Below, piece by piece: positions 1-10,400 of a stretch of DNA of 64,000 bases. Source of the DNA: Dawidia soli (GTDB taxonomy: Bacteria > Bacteroidota > Bacteroidia > Cytophagales > Cyclobacteriaceae); assembly GCF_018598185.1 (NCBI RefSeq), contig NZ_JAHESC010000031.1, positions 28,633 through 92,632 on the forward strand, given 5' to 3'. The notes under the pieces were generated by a model that did no database searches, had not been told where the DNA came from, and saw only the letters and a list, made by a program, of their open reading frames with translations. Each line of letters starts with the position of its first letter. Position 1 is the stretch's first letter. A program made the translations under genes and the position numbers.

Positions 1-1498
1 CGCTCCGGCCGACGGCGGCATTCTCTGCATCCGGGTAGCTGCTCTTGCGTTGCGATATATCCATCAGGTGCCGGCTGCTGAGCGGAGCTTCGTATTCCTT
101 GCGGTAGATCTTGGCCTTTGCGTCGACGTCTGCCAGGTATTTGTCGATCGTTATCGGCGACTCGCTCGAGCCAAGGAACAAATAACTCTGCCGCTTCAGC
201 GCATATAGCAGAATGGGGAACAGCTTTTCCTGCAGCGACCGCGTCATGTAGATCAGCATGTTGCGGCAACTCACCAGGTCGTTCTTGACAAACGGCGCTT
301 CGTTGGTAATGTCGTGCTTAACGAAAATGATCTGCTTGCGGATATGCGGCAGGATCTGATAGCTATTATTGTTCTTGGTGAAATATTTTTCGAGCAGGTC
401 TTGGCTGACGTCCGCTTCGATGGAAGACGGGTATATCCCTTTGTTGGCAATGTTGATGCTTCGGTCGTCTATGTCCGTGGCGAAGATCTTTACCAGCAGT
501 TCTTTCTTCTGCTTTTCTTGGGCCTCGTTAATGAGTATGGCCAGGGAGAGCGCTTCTTCGCCCGTGCTACACGCCACTACCCACACCTTCAATATATCGC
601 CGTTCTCTTTCGACGCCACCAGTGGATTGATCACTTCGCGGGCCAGTACCTGAAAGGCCTCTTTGTCGCGGAAGAACTTCGTGACACCGATCAGGAAGTC
701 GTTGCTCAACGCCCGGCATTCTTGTGGCGACTGGCGCAGCACCTCCAGGTAGCCCTCAAGCGTACCGTGGTTTCCCTTGGAGATGCGATTATAGATACGC
801 CGCAGCAATGTGGGCGTTTTATAGTAATGAAAGTTAAAGCCCACCTCCTCGTGAATAAGCTGGAAGATCTCGTCCAGTGCTTTATTCTCCAACAGGTTGT
901 TGGTGTTCAGATACGACAGGCTGGTCTGCATGTGGAACAGGATCTCCTCCGGCATCTGCGACGGTGACAATATTACCCGTGCATGGCCCGCCTGGATTGC
1001 GCTGATGGGCATGCCATCAAACTGCGCGGTTTTCGGGTCCTGCACCAACACCAGACCACCGGCGTCTTTAATGGCTTCAATGCCGCGCGTGCCATCGGAG
1101 CCCGTGCCCGAGAGGATCACACCGATGCTTTTATCTTTTCGCTCGCGGGCCAGCGATTGCAGGAATACGTCAATAGCATTGTTGGGCACCTTCAGGGGTA
1201 CCTCTTTCTTTTCGACCGTGAGGCTATCACCGTGCATCGTCAATGCCCGGTTGCTGGGAATGATGTATACACAGTTCGGCTCCACCCGCATGCCGTCTAC
1301 GGCTTCATATACCGCCATCTTCGTATGGCGGGTAATGATCTCGGCCAGCAGGCTTTTGTGATCGGGCGACAGGTGCTGGATCACCACGAAAGAACAATCG
1401 GGCGACGCCGGCATGTTGTCGAAGAACTCGTTGATCGCTTCGAGTCCTCCGGCCGAGGCACCTATCCCTACTATAAAGTGATTCGTTTCGCGGGCCAT
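1..1498 (-). CDS. CheB/CheR hybrid (methylesterase-methyltransferase), partial
   Basis: The first 498 codons of a protein that continues past the left edge. Reading from ATG at 1498, the N-terminus is a CheB methylesterase domain with the catalytic Ser in GIGASAGG (S15), His in QHLSPDH (H42) and Asp in SGTGSDG (D135). No response-regulator receiver domain precedes it. A CheR methyltransferase domain follows (about residues 200-470), with the SAM-binding motif CSTGEEA at C310 and SCRNMLIYM further on. Family members of this shape often continue into PAS and histidine-kinase domains, so a kinase part may lie outside the window; this cannot be seen here. It starts 15 bp after the phytochrome gene on the same strand, so the two are very likely co-transcribed. 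The frame is open to base 1. Confidence is high for the domains and low for the full architecture. Confidence 0.9.
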   Translation of the reverse strand, partial: MARETNHFIVGIGASAGGLEAINEFFDNMPASPDCSFVVIQHLSPDHKSLLAEIITRHTKMAVYEAVDGMRVEPNCVYIIPSNRALTMHGDSLTVEKKEVPLKVPNNAIDVFLQSLARERKDKSIGVILSGTGSDGTRGIEAIKDAGGLVLVQDPKTAQFDGMPISAIQAGHARVILSPSQMPEEILFHMQTSLSYLNTNNLLENKALDEIFQLIHEEVGFNFHYYKTPTLLRRIYNRISKGNHGTLEGYLEVLRQSPQECRALSNDFLIGVTKFFRDKEAFQVLAREVINPLVASKENGDILKVWVVACSTGEEALSLAILINEAQEKQKKELLVKIFATDIDDRSINIANKGIYPSSIEADVSQDLLEKYFTKNNNSYQILPHIRKQIIFVKHDITNEAPFVKNDLVSCRNMLIYMTRSLQEKLFPILLYALKRQSYLFLGSSESPITIDKYLADVDAKAKIYRKEYEAPLSSRHLMDISQRKSSYPDAENAAVGRS

Positions 1499-1513
1499 GG
1501 AAGCGTCTATACG

Positions 1514-3019
1514 TTATTTGGTCCGGGTCGTGCTGAATTCATACAGGAAGTTGCGCAGTACCTCTGCCAACAGCAGCTCTTCCCGGCGCCACCCTGCCGA
1601 GCGCCCGGTGACGGTCTGTTGCCAGATCTTAAAGGAATTGCGCGGATGATACGACTTACCGTCGCTTTCAAACTGTATACGTTCGTCGGGGTTGCCACCC
1701 CATTGCAGCGTCTCGATCACCTCGGGTCGGAACAACAGCAGGAAGTCGTGCCGGCGCGGGTCGATAAGCAAGCACAGCAGGCCGCTGCAGGTGCTCCGGT
1801 AGTGTTCCGCCACATCGTGTACCGACGAGAGCGAGGTAGTATGGTAGATCCCTTTAATGTCCTGTACGCTCAGCCACAACGCCAGCTCCTGCAGGTCTTC
1901 CTCCGACGGTGTTTTACCCCAGGTACGCGTCAGTCCGTTGCGGATAATGGCCAGTCCGTCGGCCTCAAAGAGCTCGGCAATGCGGCCGGTCTTTACCATG
2001 GTGTCGTCGGGGTTGCCCGACGCATAGATCTCCTTCACCAGCGTGGTATACTTTTCCTTCAGGCTCTGGTCGAACTGGTAGTTATTCTTGTTCACCAGCA
2101 GCGACAGCTTGGCCGAGATCGCCGCCGAAAGCATTTCCAGCACAGAACACATCTGGAACGACAGCTGCCGCGGGGTGCGGTGATGGCACGCCATAAGACC
2201 CCACAGCTCGTTGTCTTTCATGATGCGGATAGACATGGAAGCACTCACGCCCATATTCCGAAGATATTCCACGTGCACCGTGGCGACGCTGCGCAGGTTG
2301 CAATCAAACAAGTCGATGAAAGCACCGGTCAGGGAATTGATGACGGGATATAGCCGCACGGGTTGCGCATCGCGGTCGGGTATATAGCGATAGGGATTTC
2401 TCTTATAAAGTTCCCGCGCCTGGCGCGGGATGTCAGACGCCGGAAAGGTAATGCCCAGGTATACCTCCATGCCCGGCTCGAGCACCTCGGCCACCACCGT
2501 GCCGTTCCAGTCTTCGTCGAACTGGTATACCATGATCTTGTCAAAGCCGGAAACTTTCTTGATCTCGGCCACCACGATCTGCCACAGGCCGGTGATGGAG
2601 TCGGCAGACTCGATCCGGCTCATGGCGTATTTCAACTCATGGTATACATTGGCAAAACTGGACTGCTCGCCGGTCTGAAAGCCGGGTATTTCGATCTCGG
2701 CAATGAGATATGTTTCTTTGGCGTGCCAAAGCACGAAATGCTCGCCGCCGCGAATGTTCCATTGATCGGGCAGCGGGTTGGCAAATGCCGCGGTAAGTTT
2801 CTGTTGAATCTTTTCCACAGTCCCCTGCGATATGTACCGGGTCAGCGGGGCATCGATCATCTCCCCGACCGGCTCGTCAAAAACGAGATGACTGTTCTCG
2901 CTTGCCTGGATGACGTTAAAGCTCTTGCGATCAATGACCAGCAAGACGCCGTAAGGCTGGATATGGTTGGTTAGGTGAATGGGTAAGCTTCCACAAAGCT
3001 CGGAGTCATAATTCTTCAT
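1514..3019 (-). CDS. bphP: bacteriophytochrome photosensory module (PAS-GAF-PHY) without output domain
   Basis: About 501 residues covering only the photosensory core. The PAS part has the biliverdin-attachment Cys at residue 9, spaced before PIHLTNHIQPYG as in Deinococcus BphP. The GAF domain has the FPASDIPRQARELYKRNPYR pocket motif and the His pair in LMACHHRTP. The PHY tongue shows HPRNSF (PRxSF) after a WGG. The protein stops just after PHY; no histidine kinase, GGDEF or other output domain is present. It is the first gene of a pair with the CheB/CheR hybrid 15 bp downstream, so light signalling probably passes to that protein. Start: a GTG lies two codons upstream (3025), but ATG at 3019 is preferred. 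A TACCTTTG sequence at 3051-3058 on this strand fits the Bacteroidetes -7 box, though no clear -33 TTG goes with it. Confidence 0.93.
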   Translation of the reverse strand: MKNYDSELCGSLPIHLTNHIQPYGVLLVIDRKSFNVIQASENSHLVFDEPVGEMIDAPLTRYISQGTVEKIQQKLTAAFANPLPDQWNIRGGEHFVLWHAKETYLIAEIEIPGFQTGEQSSFANVYHELKYAMSRIESADSITGLWQIVVAEIKKVSGFDKIMVYQFDEDWNGTVVAEVLEPGMEVYLGITFPASDIPRQARELYKRNPYRYIPDRDAQPVRLYPVINSLTGAFIDLFDCNLRSVATVHVEYLRNMGVSASMSIRIMKDNELWGLMACHHRTPRQLSFQMCSVLEMLSAAISAKLSLLVNKNNYQFDQSLKEKYTTLVKEIYASGNPDDTMVKTGRIAELFEADGLAIIRNGLTRTWGKTPSEEDLQELALWLSVQDIKGIYHTTSLSSVHDVAEHYRSTCSGLLCLLIDPRRHDFLLLFRPEVIETLQWGGNPDERIQFESDGKSYHPRNSFKIWQQTVTGRSAGWRREELLLAEVLRNFLYEFSTTRTK

Positions 3020-3296
3020 GTACACAGTAAACTAATATGTCCAGGAAAGTCAAAGGTATTGATTCATACCACTACCTGAGATACCACCCGAAGGAAATTA
3101 TTTATATTTCACAGATATACCGTGTAGGGAATTTCCGGGCATGGTTTTTTACTATACTTTCTCTTGTAGCTACACTTCGTGTATTTACTCCCTGAAAACC
3201 CGGATCGATCCATATCCTCATCGTTATATCCCGTGTATCTTTCGTAGCTTGTTTATCTTGCCGGCAGGCGGTACAGAACTTAACGGAGACCGAATT

Positions 3297-4682
3297 ATGC
3301 AAAAACACTACAAAGTAATCGTGATCGGCTCGGGCCAGGGTGGCAACCCCCTGGCCAAGCGCCTCGCGGAGGCAGGGTGGAAAACCTGCCTGATCGAACA
3401 ACGGTGGGTCGGCGGCACCTGTGTAAACGACGGCTGCACGGCCACCAAAACCATGATCGCCTCCGCCCAGGCGGCAGACCTCACCGCCCATGCGAAAGCC
3501 CTGGGCGTCGACATCGATGGCTATAGCGTCAACCTGCCCGCCATTGTCGAGCGTAAAAACAAGATCGTATTCCAGTCGCGCGACGGCCTCGAGCAAAAGC
3601 TGCAAGCCACTGATCACCTGGACCTGGTCTATGGCACCGCTACATTTACCGGGCGCAAAACGGTGTCCGTTACGTTGCGTGATGGCACCACTGCCGCGTA
3701 TGCCGCCGATTTTATATTTATCAACACCGGCGTGCGCCCCGCCATACCCCGGATCGAAGGCCTGGACACCGTAGGGTACCTGACCTCGACCACCATTCTC
3801 GACCTGAAAGTACTACCCGAACATTTGCTCGTCGTCGGCAGTGGCTACATCGGCCTGGAGTTAGGACAGATGTTCCGGCGGTTCGGCAGCCGCGTAACAT
3901 TGATCGATCCACATTCGCGCCTGCTGCCACGCGAAGATGCCGACATCGCCGACACGCTCAAGACCATCCTGGAAAACGAGGGCATTACGCTTTACTCCTC
4001 CAGCAAACTGCGGCGCGTACAGCCCGATGGCGACGGTGTTATCGCCACGATCGACAAGCATGGCACCGAGGTCACCGTTAAAGCATCGCACCTGCTGATG
4101 GCTACCGGCCGCACACCCAACACCGATGCCCTGAACCTGGCGGCTGCCGGTGTGGAGACCGACGACAAAGGTTACATCAAAACAGACGAGGCCCTCGAGA
4201 CTACCGCGCCGGGCGTGTATGCCCTGGGTGATGTAAAGGGCGGTCCGGCGTTCACCCATATATCCTATAACGATTACCTGATACTGTTTAATAATGTGCG
4301 ACACGGCCATCGCGACCGTGTCACCGGCCGGCTGGTGCCGTACTGCATCTTTACCGACCCCCCGCTGGGCCGGGTAGGATTGACTGAACAGGAAGCACGC
4401 GAGAAAGGATTGAACGTCGAAATTGCCACCCTTCCCATGTCGCGCGTAGCCCGCGCAAACGAAGTGGGCCGCGCGGCCGGTTTGATGAAAGCCGTCGTTG
4501 ATCGTGAGACAAAACAGATCCTGGGCGCCGCGGTACTCGGCAATGAGGGTGGCGAGATCGTGACGATCTTACAGGTGGCCATGATGGGTGGTTTGACCTA
4601 CGAAGCACTCCGCGACGGTATCTTTGCACACCCCACGTACGCCGAGTCGCTCAATAATCTTTTTGCCGGCATCGGCCGATAG
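3297..4682 (+). CDS. MerA-like class I pyridine nucleotide-disulfide oxidoreductase
   Basis: A flavoprotein disulfide reductase of 461 residues. The FAD-binding GSGQGGNPLA is at residues 11-20, the redox-active pair is C42/C47 in GGTCVNDGC, an NAD(P)-binding GSGYIGLELG lies near the middle, and the FAD-contact motif is YALGDVKGG. The C-terminal HPTYAES keeps the His and Glu used for catalysis in lipoamide dehydrogenase-type enzymes. It resembles MerA in the active-site loop but lacks both the N-terminal HMA domain and the C-terminal Cys-Cys that bind Hg(II), so mercury reduction is doubtful; the true disulfide substrate is unknown. The frame is open upstream to 3141, but ATG at 3297 gives the normal N-terminus directly before the FAD motif. 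It is divergent from the phytochrome operon; no mer genes are nearby. Confidence 0.88.
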   Translation: MQKHYKVIVIGSGQGGNPLAKRLAEAGWKTCLIEQRWVGGTCVNDGCTATKTMIASAQAADLTAHAKALGVDIDGYSVNLPAIVERKNKIVFQSRDGLEQKLQATDHLDLVYGTATFTGRKTVSVTLRDGTTAAYAADFIFINTGVRPAIPRIEGLDTVGYLTSTTILDLKVLPEHLLVVGSGYIGLELGQMFRRFGSRVTLIDPHSRLLPREDADIADTLKTILENEGITLYSSSKLRRVQPDGDGVIATIDKHGTEVTVKASHLLMATGRTPNTDALNLAAAGVETDDKGYIKTDEALETTAPGVYALGDVKGGPAFTHISYNDYLILFNNVRHGHRDRVTGRLVPYCIFTDPPLGRVGLTEQEAREKGLNVEIATLPMSRVARANEVGRAAGLMKAVVDRETKQILGAAVLGNEGGEIVTILQVAMMGGLTYEALRDGIFAHPTYAESLNNLFAGIGR

Positions 4683-4686
4683 GCAT

Positions 4687-4714
4687 AAAAAAGGCCACAG
4701 CGTGTGCTGTGGCC
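4687..4714 (-). terminator. rho-independent terminator of the SusCD-nuclease locus
   Basis: A perfect 9-bp stem, GGCCACAGC (4693-4701) and GCTGTGGCC (4706-4714), with a 4-nt loop. On the minus strand it is followed by a T tract (A-run 4687-4692 on the plus strand). It ends transcription of the gene at 4746-5600; the plus-strand side has no U tract. Confidence 0.8.
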
Positions 4715-4745
4715 CGAACTACGAAGGGAAAATTTAAAAACGGTC

Positions 4746-5600
4746 CTATTTTGCTTTGCGTGTGCCCACAGGCGTGAGCTCTACCACTACGGGAAAGTGA
4801 TCAGACGGGAAGCGACCGCCATAGTTGTCGGTCAGGATGCCGTACTTTTTCACATTGAATTGGCTGGTCACAAAGATGTGATCGATACGCACCTTGTTCG
4901 TGGTCGCTACATCAAAGCTGTTGAACGTACCGATGTTGGCCAGCTTGATAGGCGCCAGGTTGAACGAGTTACGCAACTTGCCGGACGCGACAATGGCGGC
5001 GAAGCCTTCGTGCTGCTCGTCGAAGTTGAAGTCGCCCGTCAGAACGACGGGGGCATCGCCGGCGATCTGGGCGATCTTTTCGGCAATCAGCTTACCACTT
5101 TCTTTGCGCGCCTGCACGCCGCGGTGGTCGAAGTGCGTGTTGAAGAAATAAAAACGCAAGCCTGTGGCCTTCTCTTCCAATTGTACCCACGTGCAGATGC
5201 GCGACAGCGCAGCATCCCAGCCCGGGCCCGGCTTGTCAGGTGTTTGTGACAGCCAGAAGTTACCTTTCTTCAGCAGCTTGAACTTATCCTTCTTATAAAA
5301 CAACGCCGAAAACTCGCCTTTCTTCTCACCATCGTCCCTGCCGACGCCGGCATATTCATAGCCCGAAAGTTGCTGCATCAGTCCTTCAACCTGGTGGCTA
5401 AGCAATTCCTGACCGCCGAGCAGATCAAAATCGTGAAATTTTACCTGGTCGATAATAATGGGCAGGCGGTACTTCCACCGGTTAAGGCTGTCACCCGGAT
5501 TGTCGTAGCGCATGTTGTATGTCGCTACGCGTAAGGTCTGTGCAAAGGTGTTGCCCGCCAGTATCAGCGCGAGCAACACCACGATCAATTTGTTCTTCAT
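4746..5600 (-). CDS. secreted endonuclease/exonuclease/phosphatase family protein
   Basis: 284 residues. The first 21 (MKNKLIVVLLALILAGNTFA then Q) form a signal peptide, so it acts in the periplasm or outside. The rest is an EEP fold: RVATYNMRYDNPGD at the start, the metal-binding Glu in LLGGQE, NTHFDHRG, LTGDFNFDE, DHIFVTS and the terminal SDHFPVVVEL with the catalytic Asp-His. Members cleave phosphodiesters (DNA, sphingomyelin, inositol phosphates) and the sequence does not say which. It is the last gene of a minus-strand locus 19 bp after susD and before a terminator, so it probably processes the substrate that the SusCD pair imports. It lacks the extra elements of typical sphingomyelinases, as far as can be judged by eye. 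Confidence 0.88.
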   Translation of the reverse strand: MKNKLIVVLLALILAGNTFAQTLRVATYNMRYDNPGDSLNRWKYRLPIIIDQVKFHDFDLLGGQELLSHQVEGLMQQLSGYEYAGVGRDDGEKKGEFSALFYKKDKFKLLKKGNFWLSQTPDKPGPGWDAALSRICTWVQLEEKATGLRFYFFNTHFDHRGVQARKESGKLIAEKIAQIAGDAPVVLTGDFNFDEQHEGFAAIVASGKLRNSFNLAPIKLANIGTFNSFDVATTNKVRIDHIFVTSQFNVKKYGILTDNYGGRFPSDHFPVVVELTPVGTRKAK

Positions 5601-5619
5601 GGATTTGTTTTATACGTTC

Positions 5620-7422
5620 TCAGTACCATCCGGGATTCTGACCAAGCGCAGGGTTCATCAGAGAATCCGTTTCCGGGATCGGGTAAAGATAACGCTTGTC
5701 ATCCCAATCTCCCTTGTCCACATTTGCCAGCCATGTAATTTCTCCGTACGTGTCATGAGACAAACGCTGGGGATTGTTCAGGTTGTTGATCTTTTCGCTT
5801 ACGTTGATGTACATAACACCCTTCACGGGGTTGGCCGGCATCGTCTGGTAGAAACACACGTCCATCACGCCGTCTTCATTCAGGTCCATCGGCACATCGA
5901 GGGCGGGAACATAAAATCCGTTCCACGGCCGGAGCAACAGCTCACCCCGTTTCCACCGCACCAGGTCATAGAAGCGAAGTCCCTCCAATGCCAGCTCAAT
6001 GCCACGCTCGCGGCGGATCTCGAGTAACACGGCGTCGTTGACAAGAGGGAAATATACATCACGCATATATTCGTCCGCCATCGTGGGCAAGGCTGTCAGG
6101 CCACCGGTAATGCCCGCGCGACGCCGCAATGCTCCTACGGTCGTTGCCCAATCGTCCGGGGTGAGCGCACCGAGCTCGGCGCGTGCTTCTGCATAGTTCA
6201 ACAGCACCTCGGCGTACCGCAGCAGCGTAACAGAGTTGTCATTGCGGGTGCCGCCGTCGTAATAGGTGTCATCGAGTGTCCACTTGATGGGTTGATAACC
6301 GGTGTAAGTATAAGAGAACACCGGCGGTGCCGCCTCGCGTTTGCCGGCGTTGACACGTGTGTAGTTTCCCATGCGGATGGTTTGCTGCAGGCGTTTGTCA
6401 CGGCCTTTTACCTCGTCCGCAAACACCATGGTTTCATGGTCGGGCCGATCGGTAAAGGGCGTGCCGTCTTCCATCAGGTACGTGTTGATGAACGTGCGGG
6501 TGAAGCTCACGCGCGAGCCGTACGTAGCGCTGGTCCAATACCAGTTGGCGTCGTTGAGTACGCTCAGGTTTGCATCTGCTGTGGCGGCCAGCATCACTTC
6601 GGTAGCGATCGGCGTACGCGAAGTAAACACCTGACGGTAGGATGCTGTCGGGCCGCCCGCTTCGTTCAGCGTATAATCACCTTTATCCATCACCTTTTTG
6701 GCGGCGCCGGCCGCTTCTTCCAGCCATTTCGCAACGGTGCCGCTCAGGCCATACTCGGTGTGATACTTGCGGAACGTTCCTTCAAACAGGCAAACCCGTG
6801 ACTTGAATCCGTACACTACGTAGCGCGTTACCGTGCTGCGGCTGTTATCGGCTGTCTCGCGCACATGTGCGGTGGCATAATCCAGGTCGGCCAGTACAGA
6901 GTCCATGACGAGGGTACGCGGGTCGCGGCTATTATACAGATCCGAATCGTCGATCGTCATCGTTTTATTGATCCACGGCACATCGCCAAAACGTTTTACC
7001 TTGTCGAAGTAGAACATGGCGCGGAAGAACCGTGCCAGGCCTACGTAGTGCTGACGCGCTTCCTCGGAAACGCCGGGCGTCGACAGGGCATTTTCAAGAA
7101 AGAAATTGATGTTACGCAGGGCACGCCAGTCCCAACCAGTACTCTGGCGTGGCCCATACGCTCCATCGCGCAAAAAGTCGGGTATTTGCGTACGGGCAGC
7201 AAAGTCTGACATATCGTCGCCCCGCACCTGGTTGTTGGCCGTGGGCAGAATGCTATAGTCGGGGTTTGTCAGCGGTACGTAAAATGAATTAGTATATACT
7301 TCGAGACCCTTCTCGCTGTTAAACACGGCTTCGCGGGTAGTCGTTGCCTCGGGCGTTTGCTCCAGGTCGCATGCGCCCAGCAGCGCGCTCAGGAGTACGA
7401 TAGACCAATATTGTTTTTTCAT
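5620..7422 (-). CDS. susD: SusD/RagB-family outer-membrane nutrient-binding lipoprotein
   Basis: About 600 residues. The N-terminus has a lipoprotein signal ending in LLGAC, and the body shows SusD features: a helical TPR-like N-terminal half (GLARFFRAMFYFDKVKRFGD), RYAEVLLNYAEARAELG and the C-terminal LEGLRFYDLVRWKRG. It is the surface lid that delivers ligand to the SusC channel directly upstream. An in-frame ATG at 7434 would add MRIT; ATG at 7422 gives the usual MKK signal start and is preferred. The gene begins only 8-20 bp after the susC stop, so the pair is translationally close. The ligand is unknown. The secreted nuclease/phosphatase downstream suggests a phosphodiester-containing substrate, which is an inference. 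Confidence 0.92.
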   Translation of the reverse strand: MKKQYWSIVLLSALLGACDLEQTPEATTTREAVFNSEKGLEVYTNSFYVPLTNPDYSILPTANNQVRGDDMSDFAARTQIPDFLRDGAYGPRQSTGWDWRALRNINFFLENALSTPGVSEEARQHYVGLARFFRAMFYFDKVKRFGDVPWINKTMTIDDSDLYNSRDPRTLVMDSVLADLDYATAHVRETADNSRSTVTRYVVYGFKSRVCLFEGTFRKYHTEYGLSGTVAKWLEEAAGAAKKVMDKGDYTLNEAGGPTASYRQVFTSRTPIATEVMLAATADANLSVLNDANWYWTSATYGSRVSFTRTFINTYLMEDGTPFTDRPDHETMVFADEVKGRDKRLQQTIRMGNYTRVNAGKREAAPPVFSYTYTGYQPIKWTLDDTYYDGGTRNDNSVTLLRYAEVLLNYAEARAELGALTPDDWATTVGALRRRAGITGGLTALPTMADEYMRDVYFPLVNDAVLLEIRRERGIELALEGLRFYDLVRWKRGELLLRPWNGFYVPALDVPMDLNEDGVMDVCFYQTMPANPVKGVMYINVSEKINNLNNPQRLSHDTYGEITWLANVDKGDWDDKRYLYPIPETDSLMNPALGQNPGWY

Positions 7423-7442
7423 GGTGATACGCATTTAAGATC

Positions 7443-10400
7443 TTAGAAAGTGACAACCAAACCTGCTGTATAGCTTTTCAATATCGGGTAGTTGTTACCA
7501 TTACCGGCATTGCTCGTCGTCAGCACCTTGTCGGAGGGACCGATGCTTTCCACGTCGATATCGCGGGTGAGGCGGTACAGCGGCGACCACGTCCACAGGT
7601 TCTCGCCGGTAACGTAAATGCGGGCGTTGGACGCGCTGATCTTTTCCACCAGCGACTTCGGCAGCGTATAGCTCAACTGCACGTTCTTTAACCGGATATA
7701 CGCTACGTTCTGCAGGTACTTGGTCTGCTTCACGCCCAGCTCACGCCAGTCGGACTGTGCTGCGTAACCCCGCATGCGTGGGAAATAGCCATACGGCTTA
7801 TCTTCTGTCCAGTAGTTGCCGACGATATACTCCGGCGTACCGTTGTACGGACGGTTGTACGGCCCCCAGAAAGCGTCGGCCTCCGTGCCCGGCCACCAGT
7901 CCTGCTTGCCCACGCCCTGGAAGAAACCCGACAAGGCAAAGTTGTTCCACGTTGCTCCCAACATGATACCGTAGGTATAGCGGGCTTTCGAATTACCGAT
8001 CACGCGCATGTCGCCGGGCTTGTTCGCCGTGGCGGTACCGTTGTCGATCTTGTTGTTGCCGTCCAGGTCGCGGAACTTGATGTCGCCCGGCAGGGTCTTG
8101 CCGCTTGTAGAAGATTTGATCAGCGTCTGGTCCGCATGGGTGCGAATGTCTTCGTCAGACGCAAAGAATCCTTCTGTTTCATAGCCCCAGATCTCGCCCA
8201 GCTTCTGACCTTCGTAGTAGTCGATCAGCTTTTTATCGGGGTTGTTATACTTTTCGATGACAGACTGGTTGTCGGCCAGCGTCAGGCGTACAATGTATCC
8301 CAATGTTTTGGAGCCGACGTTGACCTCGTCGTTCCAGTTCAGTACCACTTCCCAGCCGGTGGTCTTCAGGTCGGCATAGTTCCCTTTCGGTATATCGGTT
8401 CCAAAAACAGCAGGCAGGGTCCTGCCTACGGTGAACATATCGGTGGTCTTACGAATATATGCGTCGGCGCTTAGCGTCAACCGGTTTCGTACCATCGACA
8501 GATCGAGGCCGATGTTCTGCGTGGTGGACGTCTCCCAGGTAAGGCCGTCGGGCAATACGTTGGGCTGAGATGTATACGGAGGTTTTACACCACCCAACGC
8601 CAGGTTTGCCTGACGAATAGCGAACTTTTCCTGAAACGCATACGAAGCGATGCTACCGTTACCCAATGAACCGTACGATGCGCGCAGCTTCAGATCTGAA
8701 ATAAGATTGGGCGACACCTTCCAGAACGATTCGTTCGAGACACGCCAGCCGGCCGACACCGATGGGAAGAAGGCAAAGCGCTCGTTTGTGGGGAACTTGG
8801 AAGATCCGTCGTAACGGCCGTTCACTTCCAACAGGTATTTGTCGTTGTAGTGGTAGTTCAGCCGGAAGAATCCGCCCAGGACATTCCACTTGTCCCAGCC
8901 ACCGATGGTCGTGTAGGACTGACCCAGGGCCAGGTTAATGTCCTCCACACCATCATAGATCAGACCGTTGCGCTGTGCCGACAAACCTTCCAGCGCAGAT
9001 TGCTCGTAGTTGTAACCGATCAATCCTTTTACATAGTGTTTTTCGTTGTACGTATTCTCGTATTCCGCGTAGATGTTGGTGGCGATGTATTGCGTCACGC
9101 TGTTGGCCACGCGTATATCGTTGGTAGCCGTACCGACATACTCGATCACCCCGGGGCGTCTGCTATACGGCACCGGTACGCGAAGGGTCTTGCGTGCCGA
9201 ATCGGTGTTCTGATACGTAAAGTTACCCTTGACGCGAAATTTCTTATCAAAGAATTCGGCGGTAAACCCGGTGGTATTGCGCAACACACGGTTCTTCATA
9301 TCGATGCCGTTCTTGCCAAACCAGAAGTCACCCACGGTATAGGCCGCGGAATATGTCAGCGTACCGTCGGGGTTGAACATCGGCGACATGACGTGGCCTT
9401 CGTCGGCAATGTTACGCCAGATGCTGCCCCCCTCGCCCGTGTTGAGCGGGTTGTGGTATTTCATGTCGGAATACTGCGTATTGTTTTCCAGCTCCAGCCA
9501 GGGCGTTACCTGCACCGTTCCCTTCACACGGAAGTTATACATTTTGAAATCGTCCGAATTATAGCGGAAGAGCCCGTCTTGCTTGAAGTAGCGGCCGGTT
9601 ACATACAGGCTTGCCTTTTCGGTACTGCCGGAAATCGACAGGTTATGTTCCATGGCGGTAGTATGATCTTTATACAGCGCGTCATACCAGTCGGTGTTTC
9701 CGTAGTATACATACTCGCCGTTCGGGCCCACTTCTACTTTCGGCAGTGTGGGGTCTTCCGACCGGCGTTTCAATTCTGCCAGGTATTCGGGCGAGAACTT
9801 CAGCGTCTTGTTAACGTTCTGGGGTGTTTGCGAGTAGTCGTTCCACGCCGTCCATGCTTCGTTGAAGATCATGGCTTGTTGGTAACCATCGGTTACCAGG
9901 TCGGGAACCGCGGTCGGCTTCTTAGACGAAATGTTGGTGGTGTAATCGATCGTCATTTTGTTTACCGCCGGTCTCCTGGTAGTGATCAGCACCACGCCAA
10001 AGGCCGCCCGTGCGCCATAGATCGCCGCGGACGCGGCGTCCTTCAGCACCGATACGTTGGCGATGTCGCGTGGGTTCAACATGCGCGGATCGCCCTCCAC
10101 ACCGTCGATCAATACCAGTGCACCTCCGCCCTGACCGATCGAGGTCGTACCGCGGATGTTATAGGTGGGTGATTGAATAGGCTTGCCGTCTTCCGGCACA
10201 ATGTTCAGGTTGGGGATCAATCCCTGCAGACCCTGCGACACATTGGCTACCGGCCGGTTCTCAAATACCTCGCCGTTCACCTGGTCGACTGAGCCGGTCA
10301 GGTTCCCCTTGCGCTCCGTACCATAACCGATCACCACAATTTCCTCCAGCGATTTAGAATCCGTCTTGAGCTGTACATCGATCGTGGTCTGTGTTCCGGC

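Noticed and set aside
983..2353. Long plus-strand open frame of 456 codons
   Set aside because: It is antisense to the CheB/CheR and phytochrome genes, both of which show full family motifs on the minus strand.
8850..10172. Plus-strand open frame of 440 codons
   Set aside because: Antisense to the SusC barrel and plug, without motifs.
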